From Myxococcales bacterium (GTDB taxonomy: Bacteria; Myxococcota_A; UBA9042; GCA-2863065): a stretch of 45,425 nucleotides of DNA. The notes beneath the pieces were generated by a model. The model saw only the letters and a program-made list of their open reading frames with translations. It ran no database searches and was not told the DNA's origin. This document shows positions 20,100 through 30,100 of the stretch, in pieces. The translations under genes were made by a program, and so were the position numbers. Within the stretch, counting starts at the first letter, position 1; every line of letters starts with the position of its first letter. The stretch lies in contig JADMJS010000093.1 of assembly GCA_018780435.1 (NCBI GenBank), positions 1-45,425 of the forward strand, in the 5' to 3' direction.

Positions 20100-20185
20100 T
20101 GTCGTGACTTAACGACCGGCTAACTCGGCGTTGGGGCCCTCCCTGGCGTCGAGCGTAGTCGGTAAACCAGTGAAGGAAGAGTGAC

Positions 20186-20674
20186 ATGGAAAACGTAGTC
20201 ATCGAAATCGACGCCATTCCCGGCGAGTCGACCCTCGCGATGTCCAAGACGGGCATCGAGCTGTTCTCGTTCTCGCACGGCGTGGCCATGGGCATCTCGT
20301 CGAGCAACTCTGGCGTGGGCCGCACCTTCGGGCGCTGCGTGCACCAGGACATGAGCATCTCGAAGCGCCTCGACAAGACGTCGCCGACGCTCAATTTCTA
20401 CTGCTCCGCCGGCAAGACCATCAAGTCGGCCGTCATTCGCGTCTTCGCTGCCGCGGACGATGGCAAGCCGGTCGAGTACTACAACATCAAGATGACCGAC
20501 CTGATCCTCACCAGCGTCTCCGTCGGTGGTGGCGGTTCGGACCGTCCGACCGAGTCGGTCTCGTTCAACTACAACGAGATCACCTGGACGTACGTCGCGC
20601 ACGACCACGACAAGGGCGCTGCCGCTGGCAACGTGGCCACGTCGTGGAACCTGCAGAAGAACACGTCCAAGTAA
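20186..20674 (+). CDS. hcp: T6SS tube protein Hcp (TssD)
   Basis: A 162-aa Hcp that forms the hexameric inner tube. The N-terminus (EIDAIPGESTLA) is followed by the family features GIELFSFSHGV, CVHQDMSISKRLDKTSP and YYNIKMTDLILTSVSVGGGG, ending with SFNYNEITWTYV. There is no C-terminal effector extension. The ATG at 20186 follows GAAGGAAGAG. Two strong hairpins occur within 60 bp after the stop, which fits the need for much more Hcp than baseplate proteins. Confidence 0.96.
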   Translation: MENVVIEIDAIPGESTLAMSKTGIELFSFSHGVAMGISSSNSGVGRTFGRCVHQDMSISKRLDKTSPTLNFYCSAGKTIKSAVIRVFAAADDGKPVEYYNIKMTDLILTSVSVGGGGSDRPTESVSFNYNEITWTYVAHDHDKGAAAGNVATSWNLQKNTSK

Positions 20675-20684
20675 GGTAGGCCTG

Positions 20685-20734
20685 GGCGCGGTTTACGCCG
20701 CGCCACAGTCCGCCCCGGGGAGCAATCCCCGGGG
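20685..20734 (+). terminator. tandem hairpins directly after hcp
   Basis: Hairpin 1 (20685-20704) has 7-bp arms GGCGCGG / CCGCGCC around TTTACG. Hairpin 2 (20713-20734) has 9-bp arms CCCCGGGGA / TCCCCGGGG around a GCAA tetraloop, a GNRA class loop. They lie 10 and 38 nt after the hcp stop, with no T-run. They most likely act as an mRNA-stabilising or partial termination element that raises hcp over tssEFGH. Confidence 0.6.
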
Positions 20735-20826
20735 TCCTTCCCGAGCAGGGTGTCGGCGTCGCTGGCGCCCTGTTTGCATTTCTGGGGTACCGCATCCGGG
20801 TGGACGCGGACGGTCTGGAGGACTGA

Positions 20827-21288
20827 GTGCAAAGGCCCGTGCGCGTCGCGCCGACCCCCTTATTCGATCGGCTCGTGTCGGTCGAGGACCTCACCGTCCC
20901 GGCCAGTCAGTTGGCCGCGCTCGACGAAGACGGCCTGAAGGCGTCGGTAGCCGTTGAGCTCGAGCGAGTACTCGTCTCGCGCTGTCGCCGTGCGCGCGAA
21001 ACCCTCGATCTCGACCTTCGCACCACCATCGATTACGGCGTCGAGGACCACTTCATCCTCGATCCGCGCAGCGTCGATGATAGAAAGCAGCTCGCGGCTG
21101 AAATCACCGCGACCATCAGCAACTACGAACCTCGGCTCTCACGAGTATCGGTGACCGTCGAAGAACCCAATGACATCGACACACGGCTTCGCATCCGCAT
21201 CGATGCACTCCTCTCCGTTGGCCACGTCAAAGAGCCGCTCACCTTCCTCGTCATTCGCCGCGGGGCGTTCCTCGAGGTGCGAAAGTGA
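20827..21288 (+). CDS. tssE: T6SS baseplate protein TssE (gp25-like)
   Basis: A 153-aa TssE, homologous to phage T4 gp25, which starts sheath polymerisation at the baseplate. Features are LFDRL near the N-terminus, a conserved-position TIDYGVEDHF (where many have YGLPD), EITATISNYEPRLSRVSV, and a C-terminal beta hairpin. The start is GTG at 20827 preceded by GGAGGA. It overlaps tssF by 4 bp (GTGA), so tssE, tssF and tssG are probably produced in fixed ratio. Confidence 0.92.
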   Translation: MQRPVRVAPTPLFDRLVSVEDLTVPASQLAALDEDGLKASVAVELERVLVSRCRRARETLDLDLRTTIDYGVEDHFILDPRSVDDRKQLAAEITATISNYEPRLSRVSVTVEEPNDIDTRLRIRIDALLSVGHVKEPLTFLVIRRGAFLEVRK

Positions 21289-23096
21289 AGCATGATCCGC
21301 GCGCCGAGGTCCTGAGGCACTATGAGCAGGAGCTGAACTACCTTCGGGCGTCGGGAGCCGAGTTCGCTCAGCAGTATCCGAAGGTGGCGCAACGCCTTGG
21401 AATCTCCGAAACGGGCGCGTCCGATCCACACACCGAGCGTCTACTTGAGTCGTTCGCGTTCTTGACCGCTCGTCTCCAGCGCCGGATCGACTCGGACTTT
21501 CCGGAGATCTCGGCGAGCTTGCTCGGGATCCTCTACCCACACTTCACAGCCCCGATCCCGTCGATGACCATGGCCAGCTTCGAGTCTGATCCGAGCGCGG
21601 GCGCCACCGCGGAGACGGAAGCGAAGGCGGGAACGGTCCTCTTCGCGACCTCGGAGTCCGGAGAGTCGTGCACGTATCGCACGTGCCACGCCACGACTAT
21701 CTGGCCCCTCGAAGTCATTGACGCGAGCCTGGATCGCCATCCGGAGCTACTCAATCTTCCGCTCGAAGCGCGCGGCGCCGCGTCTGCGATTCGAATTCGG
21801 CTCCGCTCCTATTCGGTGAGCTTCGACCGCATGGGCGTGAAGAAGCTGCGCTTCTTCATCAACGGCAGCGCCATCACCGCAAACCGGGTCTTCGAGCTCG
21901 TCTTCTGCAACACGGTGAAGGTCGTCCTGCGCTCGGACAGCCAGCCCGACCGGGTCCTTGGCAAGGAGGTCCTCGGCGAGGTCGGTTTTGACGACGGTGA
22001 GGCCATCTTGCCGGCGCCGCCTGGTTCACTCGCTGGCTATCGGCTGCTGCAGGAGTATTTCGCGTTTCCGGAGGCGTTCCGCTCCGTCGACGTCTCCGGG
22101 CTTGAGCGGCTCGGAAACGATGTAGACGCCGAGCTGATTCTGCTCCTCGACGTCGACCCGCCCGGTCAGATCCCGGTCACCAAGGACACCTTTCGACTCG
22201 GTTGCGCTCCCGCCATCAACCTGTTCGAGAAGACGACCGAGCCGATCCGCTTCGACCATCGCTCGACCGAATACGCGCTCGTCGGTGACTACCGCAACGA
22301 TGCGACGACCGAGATCCATTCGGTCCTCGAAGTCCTCGGGATCGCTCCCGGTGAGACGGACCCGCGTCCCTTCGCACCGTATTACGCGTTCCGGTATAGC
22401 CCTCGTGGCGACGAACCGCATGGTTTCTGGCACGCACGGCGCGATGTCGCCAGTCGCAAGGGCCTCAGCGGTACCGACGTCTGGGTGTCGTTCCTGGACC
22501 GCGACTACTCGCCGGTGAGGCCAGCCGACCTGACTGTCTACGCCCGAGCGTTGTGTACCAACCGTGACGTGGGCGAACGAGTCCCGGCCGGTACGCGGCT
22601 GGAGCTCGACGAGTCGCTTGCCGCCATCTACCAGGTCTCGTGTCTCACTAAGCCGACGCTCGAGCTCGATCCACCCCTCGGCGGGAAGACGCTCTGGATG
22701 CTGGTGTCCCACTTGGCGCTCAATCACATGTCGCTGTCGAGCGGCCCAGAGAGCGTGCAGGCACTTCGCACGTTGCTCAAGCTCTACCAGATGTCGAACG
22801 GCGCCCGGTCCGAAGCAGAGATCAACGGCATCAAGGAGATGTCGACCCGGCAGGTGATGCGGCGCATGACCACCGATGCTGGGCGCGGCTTTGTCCGAGG
22901 TACGGAGATCACGATCACGTTCGATGAGCGCCTTTATGCGGGCTCGACCCCCTTCGCGTTGGCGATGGTCCTCAACCGGTACTTCGCTATGTACGCGTCG
23001 GTCAATTCCTTCACACAACTCGTCATCCGCAGCGCACAGCGGCAGGGGGACTGGTACACATGGGATCCCATGAGTGGCCAGAAACGCGTCCTCTAA
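21285..23096 (+). CDS. tssF: T6SS baseplate protein TssF (VasA)
   Basis: A 603-aa TssF, the wedge protein that pairs with TssG. The N-terminal blocks are canonical: HYEQELNYLRASGAEFAQQY, DPHTERLLESFAFLTARLQR and LLGILYPHFTAPIPSM. The C-terminus also fits (VLNRYFAMYASVNSFTQLVI). Length is close to the family norm. The GTG start overlaps tssE by 4 bp, and the 3' end overlaps tssG by 37 bp. Confidence 0.95.
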   Translation: MKHDPRAEVLRHYEQELNYLRASGAEFAQQYPKVAQRLGISETGASDPHTERLLESFAFLTARLQRRIDSDFPEISASLLGILYPHFTAPIPSMTMASFESDPSAGATAETEAKAGTVLFATSESGESCTYRTCHATTIWPLEVIDASLDRHPELLNLPLEARGAASAIRIRLRSYSVSFDRMGVKKLRFFINGSAITANRVFELVFCNTVKVVLRSDSQPDRVLGKEVLGEVGFDDGEAILPAPPGSLAGYRLLQEYFAFPEAFRSVDVSGLERLGNDVDAELILLLDVDPPGQIPVTKDTFRLGCAPAINLFEKTTEPIRFDHRSTEYALVGDYRNDATTEIHSVLEVLGIAPGETDPRPFAPYYAFRYSPRGDEPHGFWHARRDVASRKGLSGTDVWVSFLDRDYSPVRPADLTVYARALCTNRDVGERVPAGTRLELDESLAAIYQVSCLTKPTLELDPPLGGKTLWMLVSHLALNHMSLSSGPESVQALRTLLKLYQMSNGARSEAEINGIKEMSTRQVMRRMTTDAGRGFVRGTEITITFDERLYAGSTPFALAMVLNRYFAMYASVNSFTQLVIRSAQRQGDWYTWDPMSGQKRVL

Positions 23097-24502
23097 TCGA
23101 CGCGCTCGAAAGCGAGCCGCATCGATTCGAGTTCGATCAGGCCATACGCCTCGTCGAGATGTTGGTTCAGCCCGAGGTGGGCCTCGCTGACTCGGGTGAC
23201 CCGGCTGCCGAAGCCGTGAAGCTGCGTGCGGAGATGGACTTCGCGTTCCCCGCGAGCGTCATCCGCGACATCACGCTCATTCGGAACCGCTACGGCGTCA
23301 TGAAGAAGGCCGAGCTCAAGACGGCGCTCCTCAGCCTCGCCGGGGTTCTCGGGCCGCTCCCGCTCGCCTTCTCCGACATGCTCATGGATCGCCGAGCGCG
23401 CCGTGACACGGCGATGCGCGACTTCCTAGACATCTTCAATCACCGGCTCATGTCGATCCTCAACCGAATTCGGGTGAAATCCCGCATTCGGAACCAGTGG
23501 CGGCATCCGGTCGAGCAGACGATGGCGCGCTACCTGTTCTCTGTCGCCGGCATGGGCACCGACGGGACCCGCGGCCGCCTCGGGGTCCCCGATGCGTGCG
23601 CGCTGTTCTACTCCGCGCACTTCGGGCGACGACCCGACTCGGTCTCGGGGCTCGAAGCGATGTTGTCGGATTTCTTCGGCGTCGAGTCGCGTGTCCTCTC
23701 GATGAAGGGCAAGTGGTTCGACCTCGACCCGGCCGAGCGCACCGCACTCGGTGTGGGCGGCGGCGGCGGCGGCGGCTTCGGCGGTGGATCCGGCGGCTTC
23801 GGCGGCGGATCCGGCGGCGGCTTCGGCGGTGGATCCGGCGGTCAAGGTGGCCTCGGAAGCGGCGGCTTCGGCGGCGGCGGCGGCAGCTTCGGCGGCGGCG
23901 GCGGCGGCTTCGGCGGTGGACCGGGCGGGCCCGGTGGCCTCGGCGGTGGCGGCTTCGGCGGTGGTGGTGGCGGCTTCGGCGGCGGGCCGGGTGGTCCCGG
24001 TGGCCCCAGCGGTGGCGGCTTCGGCGGTGGCGGTGCCGGCTTCGGCAGCGGCTCCGGCGGGCCCGGCGGCGGAGGGGGTGCCGGCTTCGGGGGCGGCGGT
24101 GGCGGCGTCGGTGCCGGCGGGCTCGGTTCAGGAGCGGGGCTCGGTGGTCGGAACAATGCCCTCGGCGTCTCGGCGGCGCTCGGTGGCCGCGCGTTCGACG
24201 CGGCAGGTGGCTTCGACATCGAAGTGCGGCCGAAGGCGGTCGACCTCTTCGAGCAGTTCATGCCCGGGGGAAGCGCCTTCGACGCGCTTTGTAAGTTGAC
24301 CCGGCTCTACGTTGGCCCAGGGCCTGAGTTCGGCGTCGTCGTCAGGGCGACCCTCCCTGGCCGGCAGCCAAAGGGGCTCTCGCTCTCAAACACGCTCCGA
24401 CTAGGTTGGACGACGTACGCCGCGGACCGAGTGGACCTGTCCCCCGACGCTGCGAACACGCCGACCGAGACCGTGGTGAAGATCCCGACTACACACGCGT
24501 GA
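23060..24502 (+). CDS. tssG: T6SS baseplate protein TssG (VasB) with large Gly-rich insertion
   Basis: A 480-aa TssG; the family is usually ~300-350 aa. Residues 1-232 are canonical (FEFDQAIRLVEML, AFPASVIRDI, GVLGPLPLAFSDML, FLDIFNHRLMSILNRI, WFDLDPAERTALG). Residues 364-480 resume with the family's ending (NALGVSAALGGRAFDAAGGF, then TLRLGWTTY). Between them, residues 233-363 are almost pure Gly with Phe, Pro and Ser. The insertion sits between two LG motifs that normally lie close together, so the baseplate fold could be kept with a long flexible loop. The ATG at 23060 follows AGGGGG and lies inside the end of tssF; the stop overlaps tssH by 4 bp. Confidence 0.93.
   Translation: MGSHEWPETRPLIDALESEPHRFEFDQAIRLVEMLVQPEVGLADSGDPAAEAVKLRAEMDFAFPASVIRDITLIRNRYGVMKKAELKTALLSLAGVLGPLPLAFSDMLMDRRARRDTAMRDFLDIFNHRLMSILNRIRVKSRIRNQWRHPVEQTMARYLFSVAGMGTDGTRGRLGVPDACALFYSAHFGRRPDSVSGLEAMLSDFFGVESRVLSMKGKWFDLDPAERTALGVGGGGGGGFGGGSGGFGGGSGGGFGGGSGGQGGLGSGGFGGGGGSFGGGGGGFGGGPGGPGGLGGGGFGGGGGGFGGGPGGPGGPSGGGFGGGGAGFGSGSGGPGGGGGAGFGGGGGGVGAGGLGSGAGLGGRNNALGVSAALGGRAFDAAGGFDIEVRPKAVDLFEQFMPGGSAFDALCKLTRLYVGPGPEFGVVVRATLPGRQPKGLSLSNTLRLGWTTYAADRVDLSPDAANTPTETVVKIPTTHA
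23756..24149 (+). repeat. Gly-rich coding repeat inside tssG
   Basis: This is 131 codons of GGFGGG-type repeats. A longer unit around GGGPGGPGG and GGGGFGGGG occurs at least twice in near-identical form. It uses GGC and GGT almost throughout and stays in frame. Confidence 0.9.
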
Positions 24503-27066
24503 CGCGCGATCTGACTCGGCTGGTCGGGCGGCTCGGACTCTCCTCGCGAGACGCACTCGAACGAGCCTCCGAGTTCGCGCTCGCGTCGGGAACCCTGGGT
24601 GTCGCCGAGCTCCTGGCGGGGCTTGTTGCCGACCCCGAAGTCCATGAAGTCTTGCGCCGTGCGGGCCTCGATCCGCGCGAATTCTACCTCGATCGTAGGC
24701 CTTCGGGGTCAACCACCGTCCCCGTGCCGACGCTCGGTTTCATTCAATCCCTCGAGGCCGCGGTGGGCCACACCGGGATGCTCGGCATCGTGTCTCCGAG
24801 CGCGGGGGAGCTGCTGGCGTCGCTCCTCGACGATTCGGCTGCACGCGCGGTCGTCACGTCGACCTTGCCGTCCCTCGGGCTTATCCCAAAAGGGATGAGC
24901 AGCCGCATTCTCGACCGGGTGCGCAGCGTGGGGCCTACGCCCGGCCCCTCGGCCGATGTCCCGAGGGCCGACGCGTCCCCAGGGCGAGTGGCTACGTCGG
25001 GTATCGCCGTTCTAAACCGCTACGCGGTCAATTTGACGGCGCAGGCGAGAGAGCGTGCGCTCGACGCGGCCGTTGGACGTGAAGGAGAAATACGGCAACT
25101 GATCGATGTCCTGGTTCGTCGTCGGCAGAACAACCCGGTGCTGGTCGGTGACGCCGGCGTCGGCAAGACCGCCATCGTCGAGGGCCTCGCCCTTCGCATC
25201 GCGCTCGGGGCCGTCCCGCCCATGCTGAGCGGGGTCGAGCTCTATTCACTCGACCTCGGGCTCCTGCGCGCGGGGGCGTCGATGGCCGGGGAGTTCGAGG
25301 GCCGCCTTCGGGCCGTCGTCGACGCCGTAGAAGCCGAGGGTTCACGTGTCGTGCTCTTCATCGACGAGGTCCACACGCTCGTCGGAGCCGGCGGGAGGGC
25401 AGGGACCCAAGACGCCGCGAACCTATTGAAACCGGCGCTCGCCCGCGGAACACTCAGGGCCATCGGCGCGACGACGTGGGTCGAGTACAAGCGCCACATT
25501 GAATCCGACGCTGCGCTCGCGAGGCGCTTCCACGCGATCCCTGTGAACGAACCGGGACCCGAAGCGGCCCGCATGATGGTCCGCTCGCTGGTGCCACGCC
25601 TCGAGGCCCATCACGGCGTTCGTATCCTCGACGAAGCGGTGGAGCAGGCCGTCCGGCTTTCGGTGCGGTATTTGGCCGAGCGCCGGTTGCCCGACAAGGC
25701 CGTCGGTCTCCTCGACACCGCGGCGGCGAGGATCGCGGTCGGTCTCACGACGATCCCGGAGCCGATCGAGTCGGTCCGCGCTCGTATCCTCGCCATCGAC
25801 CTCGAGATCGATCAGCTCACGCGCGAGCTCGGCCTCGGTCGGGATCATTCCAAGCGAATCTCCGCCCTCTACGCGGCACTCGACCGCCTCGAGGGGGAGC
25901 ACGCGGAGCTCTGTGAACAATGGGAGGCCGAACGTCACAGCCCAGCGCCGAGCGGTGAAGCGGAAAGACCACGACTTCTCCCGAGAGTCGTCGACGGTCG
26001 CGTTGTGGCCTCGATCGTCTCCGAGATGACGCGGGTCCCCCTCGAGCGGCTCACCGAAGCGGATGCCCGTGCGGCGCACGCGTTGCCGGCCCGCCTCGCG
26101 ACTCGCGTCTTTGGGCAGGAGCGCGCCGTCGCCCAACTCGCGCGAGTGGGGGCGGCGATAACCGCCGGCCTCGGCTCGACCGGGGGACCGGCCGCGTGCC
26201 TCGTCTTCACCGGCCCCCACGGCGTCGGCAAGACCACGGCCGCGCGCGCGCTCGCGGAGCTCGTCACGGGGGGCGCGCTCCTGACCTTCGCCGGGTCCGA
26301 TTTCTCCGAAGCCCACTCCGTCGCGACCTTGCGAGGCGCGCCGCCGGGTTACGTCGGCTACGGCGGCGGTGGTCTGCTCACGGAAGGCGTCCGGCGCAGG
26401 CCGCACTCGATCGTTCTCTTTGAAGATGCCAGTGACGCGCACCCGACGGTGCTCGCTCTCATTCGGACCATCGCCGTCACGGGCCGCCTCGATGACGCCG
26501 AGGGGCTCGGGGTCGACTTTTCGAACGCCATCCTCGTTCTCTCCGTCGCGGTGGACGAAACCGACGGCAACACCGACACCGACGGCGACACCGACACCGA
26601 CGGTGACCTCGACGGCGACACGGACGGCTGGACTCACCTCGGGCCCACCGCGCGGCTGCCGAGAGAGCTCCTTCAGACCGCCACCCTCGTCTCCTTCGGT
26701 GAGCTGTCGATGCCGGCGCTCACCGCCATCGCGTCCGCCGGGCTGCTTCAGGTCGGCGACGCCCTCAAATCGCGATACGACGTCACTGTCGTGATCGGCG
26801 AAGGCGTCGCGGGCGTGGTGGCGCGCCGCATCGATTCGGCGCAGCAGGGAGCGCGCCCCATCAACGCTTGGCTCAAGGATGTCTTCTCGACGGAGCTCGC
26901 GTCACTCCTCCTCGAACAGGAGTCGCTCCCCGCGGCGATCGCAGTCGTCGACGACGGCCCTGCCATCCTGCTCGTGATCAGCGCGTCCGAGCAGGACGCC
27001 GAGTCCATCACGGAAGATGGCTTCGTGTCGTCGTCGGGCGCTAGCGTGCGGCGGGTTCGCTTCTGA
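24499..27066 (+). CDS. tssH: T6SS AAA+ ATPase TssH (ClpV) with degenerate second ATPase domain
   Basis: An 855-aa ClpV/ClpB-type protein that would disassemble contracted sheath. The Clp-N-like domain spans ~1-150. AAA1 is intact: Walker A GDAGVGKT (217-224), Walker B VLFIDE (285-290), pore segment MAGEFEGR and an Arg pair in [10 protein letters not shown]2 has Walker A GPHGVGKT (572-579) and pore loop GYVGYGGGG, but Walker B reads VLFED (E642-D643, order reversed from DE). The arginine-finger site reads RELLQTA instead of the usual LxRI/ARM, and a DTDG-repeat insertion follows at ~686-711. Sensor 2 GAR (784-786) remains. The GTG start at 24499 overlaps tssG by 4 bp; the frame from 24406 adds residues antisense in character to tssG's own codons. 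Confidence 0.9.
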   Translation: MTRDLTRLVGRLGLSSRDALERASEFALASGTLGVAELLAGLVADPEVHEVLRRAGLDPREFYLDRRPSGSTTVPVPTLGFIQSLEAAVGHTGMLGIVSPSAGELLASLLDDSAARAVVTSTLPSLGLIPKGMSSRILDRVRSVGPTPGPSADVPRADASPGRVATSGIAVLNRYAVNLTAQARERALDAAVGREGEIRQLIDVLVRRRQNNPVLVGDAGVGKTAIVEGLALRIALGAVPPMLSGVELYSLDLGLLRAGASMAGEFEGRLRAVVDAVEAEGSRVVLFIDEVHTLVGAGGRAGTQDAANLLKPALARGTLRAIGATTWVEYKRHIESDAALARRFHAIPVNEPGPEAARMMVRSLVPRLEAHHGVRILDEAVEQAVRLSVRYLAERRLPDKAVGLLDTAAARIAVGLTTIPEPIESVRARILAIDLEIDQLTRELGLGRDHSKRISALYAALDRLEGEHAELCEQWEAERHSPAPSGEAERPRLLPRVVDGRVVASIVSEMTRVPLERLTEADARAAHALPARLATRVFGQERAVAQLARVGAAITAGLGSTGGPAACLVFTGPHGVGKTTAARALAELVTGGALLTFAGSDFSEAHSVATLRGAPPGYVGYGGGGLLTEGVRRRPHSIVLFEDASDAHPTVLALIRTIAVTGRLDDAEGLGVDFSNAILVLSVAVDETDGNTDTDGDTDTDGDLDGDTDGWTHLGPTARLPRELLQTATLVSFGELSMPALTAIASAGLLQVGDALKSRYDVTVVIGEGVAGVVARRIDSAQQGARPINAWLKDVFSTELASLLLEQESLPAAIAVVDDGPAILLVISASEQDAESITEDGFVSSSGASVRRVRF
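26570..26605 (+). repeat. 18-bp tandem duplication inside tssH
   Basis: Two 18-bp units (26570-26587 and 26588-26605) differ at a single base. They encode the TDTDGD repeat within a longer Asp/Thr/Gly stretch (~26554-26630) that resembles DxDxDG calcium-binding loops. Slippage could change its length in frame. Confidence 0.8.
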
Positions 27067-27178
27067 CGCTTCCGGCCGACAGGTTTCCATCCTCCGCGTC
27101 CACGGGCGATCGTCGTCTGTTCCGGACGGAAGCCCCGTCCTAGTTGACCCTCGATGGCCGCCCCAGGATAATCGCCGA

Positions 27179-30100
27179 GTGCCCGAAGCCGCCCCTCTCT
27201 CATCCGCGCCGGCTTCTCGAGGCCTCCCCGCTCCAACACGTGCCGCGTCGTGGCGAGCGCTCGTCCTGTGCATCATCGTCGCCTCAAGCCGCTGTGCCTC
27301 GGATGTCGGCTCCGCAGCGGGCACCGACTCCGATGCCATCGAACCGGAGACCATTAGCGTCACGGATGTGATCGCCTCGGCCGACGTCGACGCCGGGGGG
27401 CCACTCCACCCACCCTGTACGGCGAACGTCGATTGCGCCAACGTCTTCGCGGGCCTCGGTGCGTGTGAAGTCGCCATGTGCCGGCCGGTGGGCCCAGGGG
27501 GCGCCTTGGGGTGTCTGCGAGAACTGCGCCCCGCGGAGTCCCTCTGCACCGACCCGTCGGATCGTTGTGCCACCGAAGCCCGCTGTTCGGAGGCCGGCCG
27601 CTGCGAACGCGTCGCGACCCGGACTTGCGACACGCCACAGTGCCACGTCGGCCTTGGCTGCAACCCAACCACCGGGGAATGCGAACTCGAGCCGTCTGCG
27701 GATGGCCTCACATGTGACGACGGCGATCCGTGCACCGCCGACGACCGTTGCCAGGACGGCACGTGTACGGCGGGGGCACCCGTCGCCCAATGCGCCTGCG
27801 TTCGCGACGCGGACTGCGCTGGGGGGAGCGACGTGTGCGCGGGCGTCCCGGCGTGCCAGCTCGGTCGCTGTGTGGTCCTCCCTCCCGGGGGGCTCGTTTG
27901 CAGCCAAGCCGCGACGGGCTCATGCGAGGCCGTCGTCTGCGCGGAAGGCGCGTGTGCGGTGGCGCCGCTCGAGGACGGGGCTCCCTGCGATGACGGCAAC
28001 GGGTGCACCAACGGGGACGCGTGCAAGTCTGGCGTCTGTGGCGGTGAGTCGTCGGAGTCCTGTGGCTGCAAGTCGGATATGGACTGCGCCATGTTCGACG
28101 ACCTCGATGCCTGCAACGGCGCGGTTCGTTGCGACACAGCGACCGGGACCTGTCGAGTCGATCCCGCGACCCGCGTGGTCTGCCCGGCGACGGCCGAGTG
28201 TCGGGTCTCGGCCTGCCAGAAGGCGACCGGGCTTTGTGTGGAGAGCAGCGAAGCGGACGGGGTTTCATGCAGCGACGGAGACGCCTGTACACTCGCAGAT
28301 CGTTGTGAGGGTGGAAGCTGTACGCCAGGTCCGGCGGCGACGTGCGGTCCCCCGTCAAGCTGCGACGGCCAACCCTGCTCACCCGCATGCCTGCGACAGC
28401 TCACGTGCGACCCCGCCGTTGGCTGCCCGGTCGACGCGTCCTATCTGGAGACCGGGACCTCCTGCATCGATGGAGACGCCTGTATCCTGGACGATGTCTG
28501 CATCGCTGGCGTCTGCACACCGGGGACGATCTCGGTGAGCTGCGCCGATGCCAACGTGTGTACCCTCGACGCGTGCGTGGACGGGACGTGCGTCACGACC
28601 CCCTCCAGCGATACCTGCGATGATGGCGACCCGTGTTCTCTCGGTGACCAATGCGCCCTCGGCGAGTGCGTAGCGGGAACCAGCCTCGACTGCGACGACG
28701 GCGACCCCTGCACCACGGACTTCTGTCTTCCGGGCGACGGTTGCGCCTCCATCTTGAACACCGCGGCCTGTGACGACGGTGACCCATGCTCGGTCGGAGA
28801 CCGCTGTCAGTCGGGCCAATGCAAGCCGGGCTCGAAGCTGTGCCCCTGCAGTGAAGATGCCGACTGCGCGCCGCCGGGGTTCGGGAGCTGTACGGGCGTC
28901 TGGCACTGCATCGCATCGCAGTGTGTCCTCGAGACGAGCGCCGCAGTGCCCTGCACGTCGCCGGCCGACTCCTGCTCGGCGAGCGTTTGCAGCTTCATCA
29001 CTGGGCAATGTTCGATCGCGATGCTCCCAGATGGCTCCGCGTGCTCGGATGGGAACGTCTGCACCTCGGACGACCGCTGCGTGGCGGGAACCTGTCAGCT
29101 TGGCGCCATGACGACTTGCGATGACGGCGAGGAGTGCACCGCCGACGTGTGCGCCCCGGAGGTCGGGTGCACCTTCGCCCCCCTGGCTATCCCGTGTGAC
29201 GACGGCGACGCCTGTACGGAGGCCGATGCGTGCATCACGGGGACTTGCACCGGGGTCCCCATCTGCACGTGTGCGGCTGACAGTGACTGTCCGGCGCCCG
29301 CCAACCTCTGCAATGGGATCTCGCGGTGCGTTGACGGCGCGTGTGTTCCCGACCCCACCACGACCGTGATTTGCCCGCCTTCTGGACCGTGCCGAACATC
29401 GTCCTGTGACCCGAAATCAGGGCAATGTAACACAATTGCCATCTCAAACGACGCTCCTTGTAACGATCTCGACGCGTGCACGGAGACCGACCGATGCCGC
29501 CTCGGAAACTGTCGAGGAGTGCCTCGTTCCTGCGACGACGGCAATTACTGTACCACCGATCTTTGTTCTCCCACGGTGGGATGCGCTTACGTCTCGAGCG
29601 TCGGCCCGTGTAACGATGGCGACCCATGCACTGCCAATGAACGTTGTGTTCTCGGCGACTGCGTCGGGTCTTCGTCGGCGTGCGCGGAGGATTGCGTCAA
29701 CACGGTTGATGACGACGCCGACGGTTCGGTGGACTGCGCCGACGCCGACTGTGGAGGGAGCGCCTCGTGTTCTCCGTGCCACGTCGCGCCACCACTCGTC
29801 TGTGGCGTATCGACTCCTGGAGCGCTGGCGGATGACGCCCCAAGCCAGGTCGGGACGACGTCGTGCGGCAACGGGCCACTTGCCGACCGACTGTATCGAT
29901 TCACGACGACACAATCGGGCCCGGTGGCGGTGACACTCCTCTCCGGCGCCGATCGCTTCAGTCTGCGGGTTCTGGCGTCGGGACCTGGCGGCGCATGTGA
30001 CGCCACGGCGTGCAAGGCGGCGGGGCCGGAAGCCAGCTTCCAGGCCGTCGCCGGAGTCGAGTACCACGTCGTCGTCGAGAAGCTCTTCAGTGGTGGCGCA

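Noticed and set aside
23842..24261. Pro-rich minus-strand open frame inside tssG
   Set aside because: Mirror of the Gly repeat; no ribosome-binding site or independent context.
24406..24498. Longer tssH start at 24406
   Set aside because: The extra 31 residues lie in another frame of conserved tssG sequence and do not resemble a Clp N-domain.
27017..27178. Longer start of the giant gene at 27017, overlapping tssH
   Set aside because: The extra 54 residues overlap tssH and put a long Arg-rich region before the signal peptide; GTG 27179 has a ribosome-binding site.
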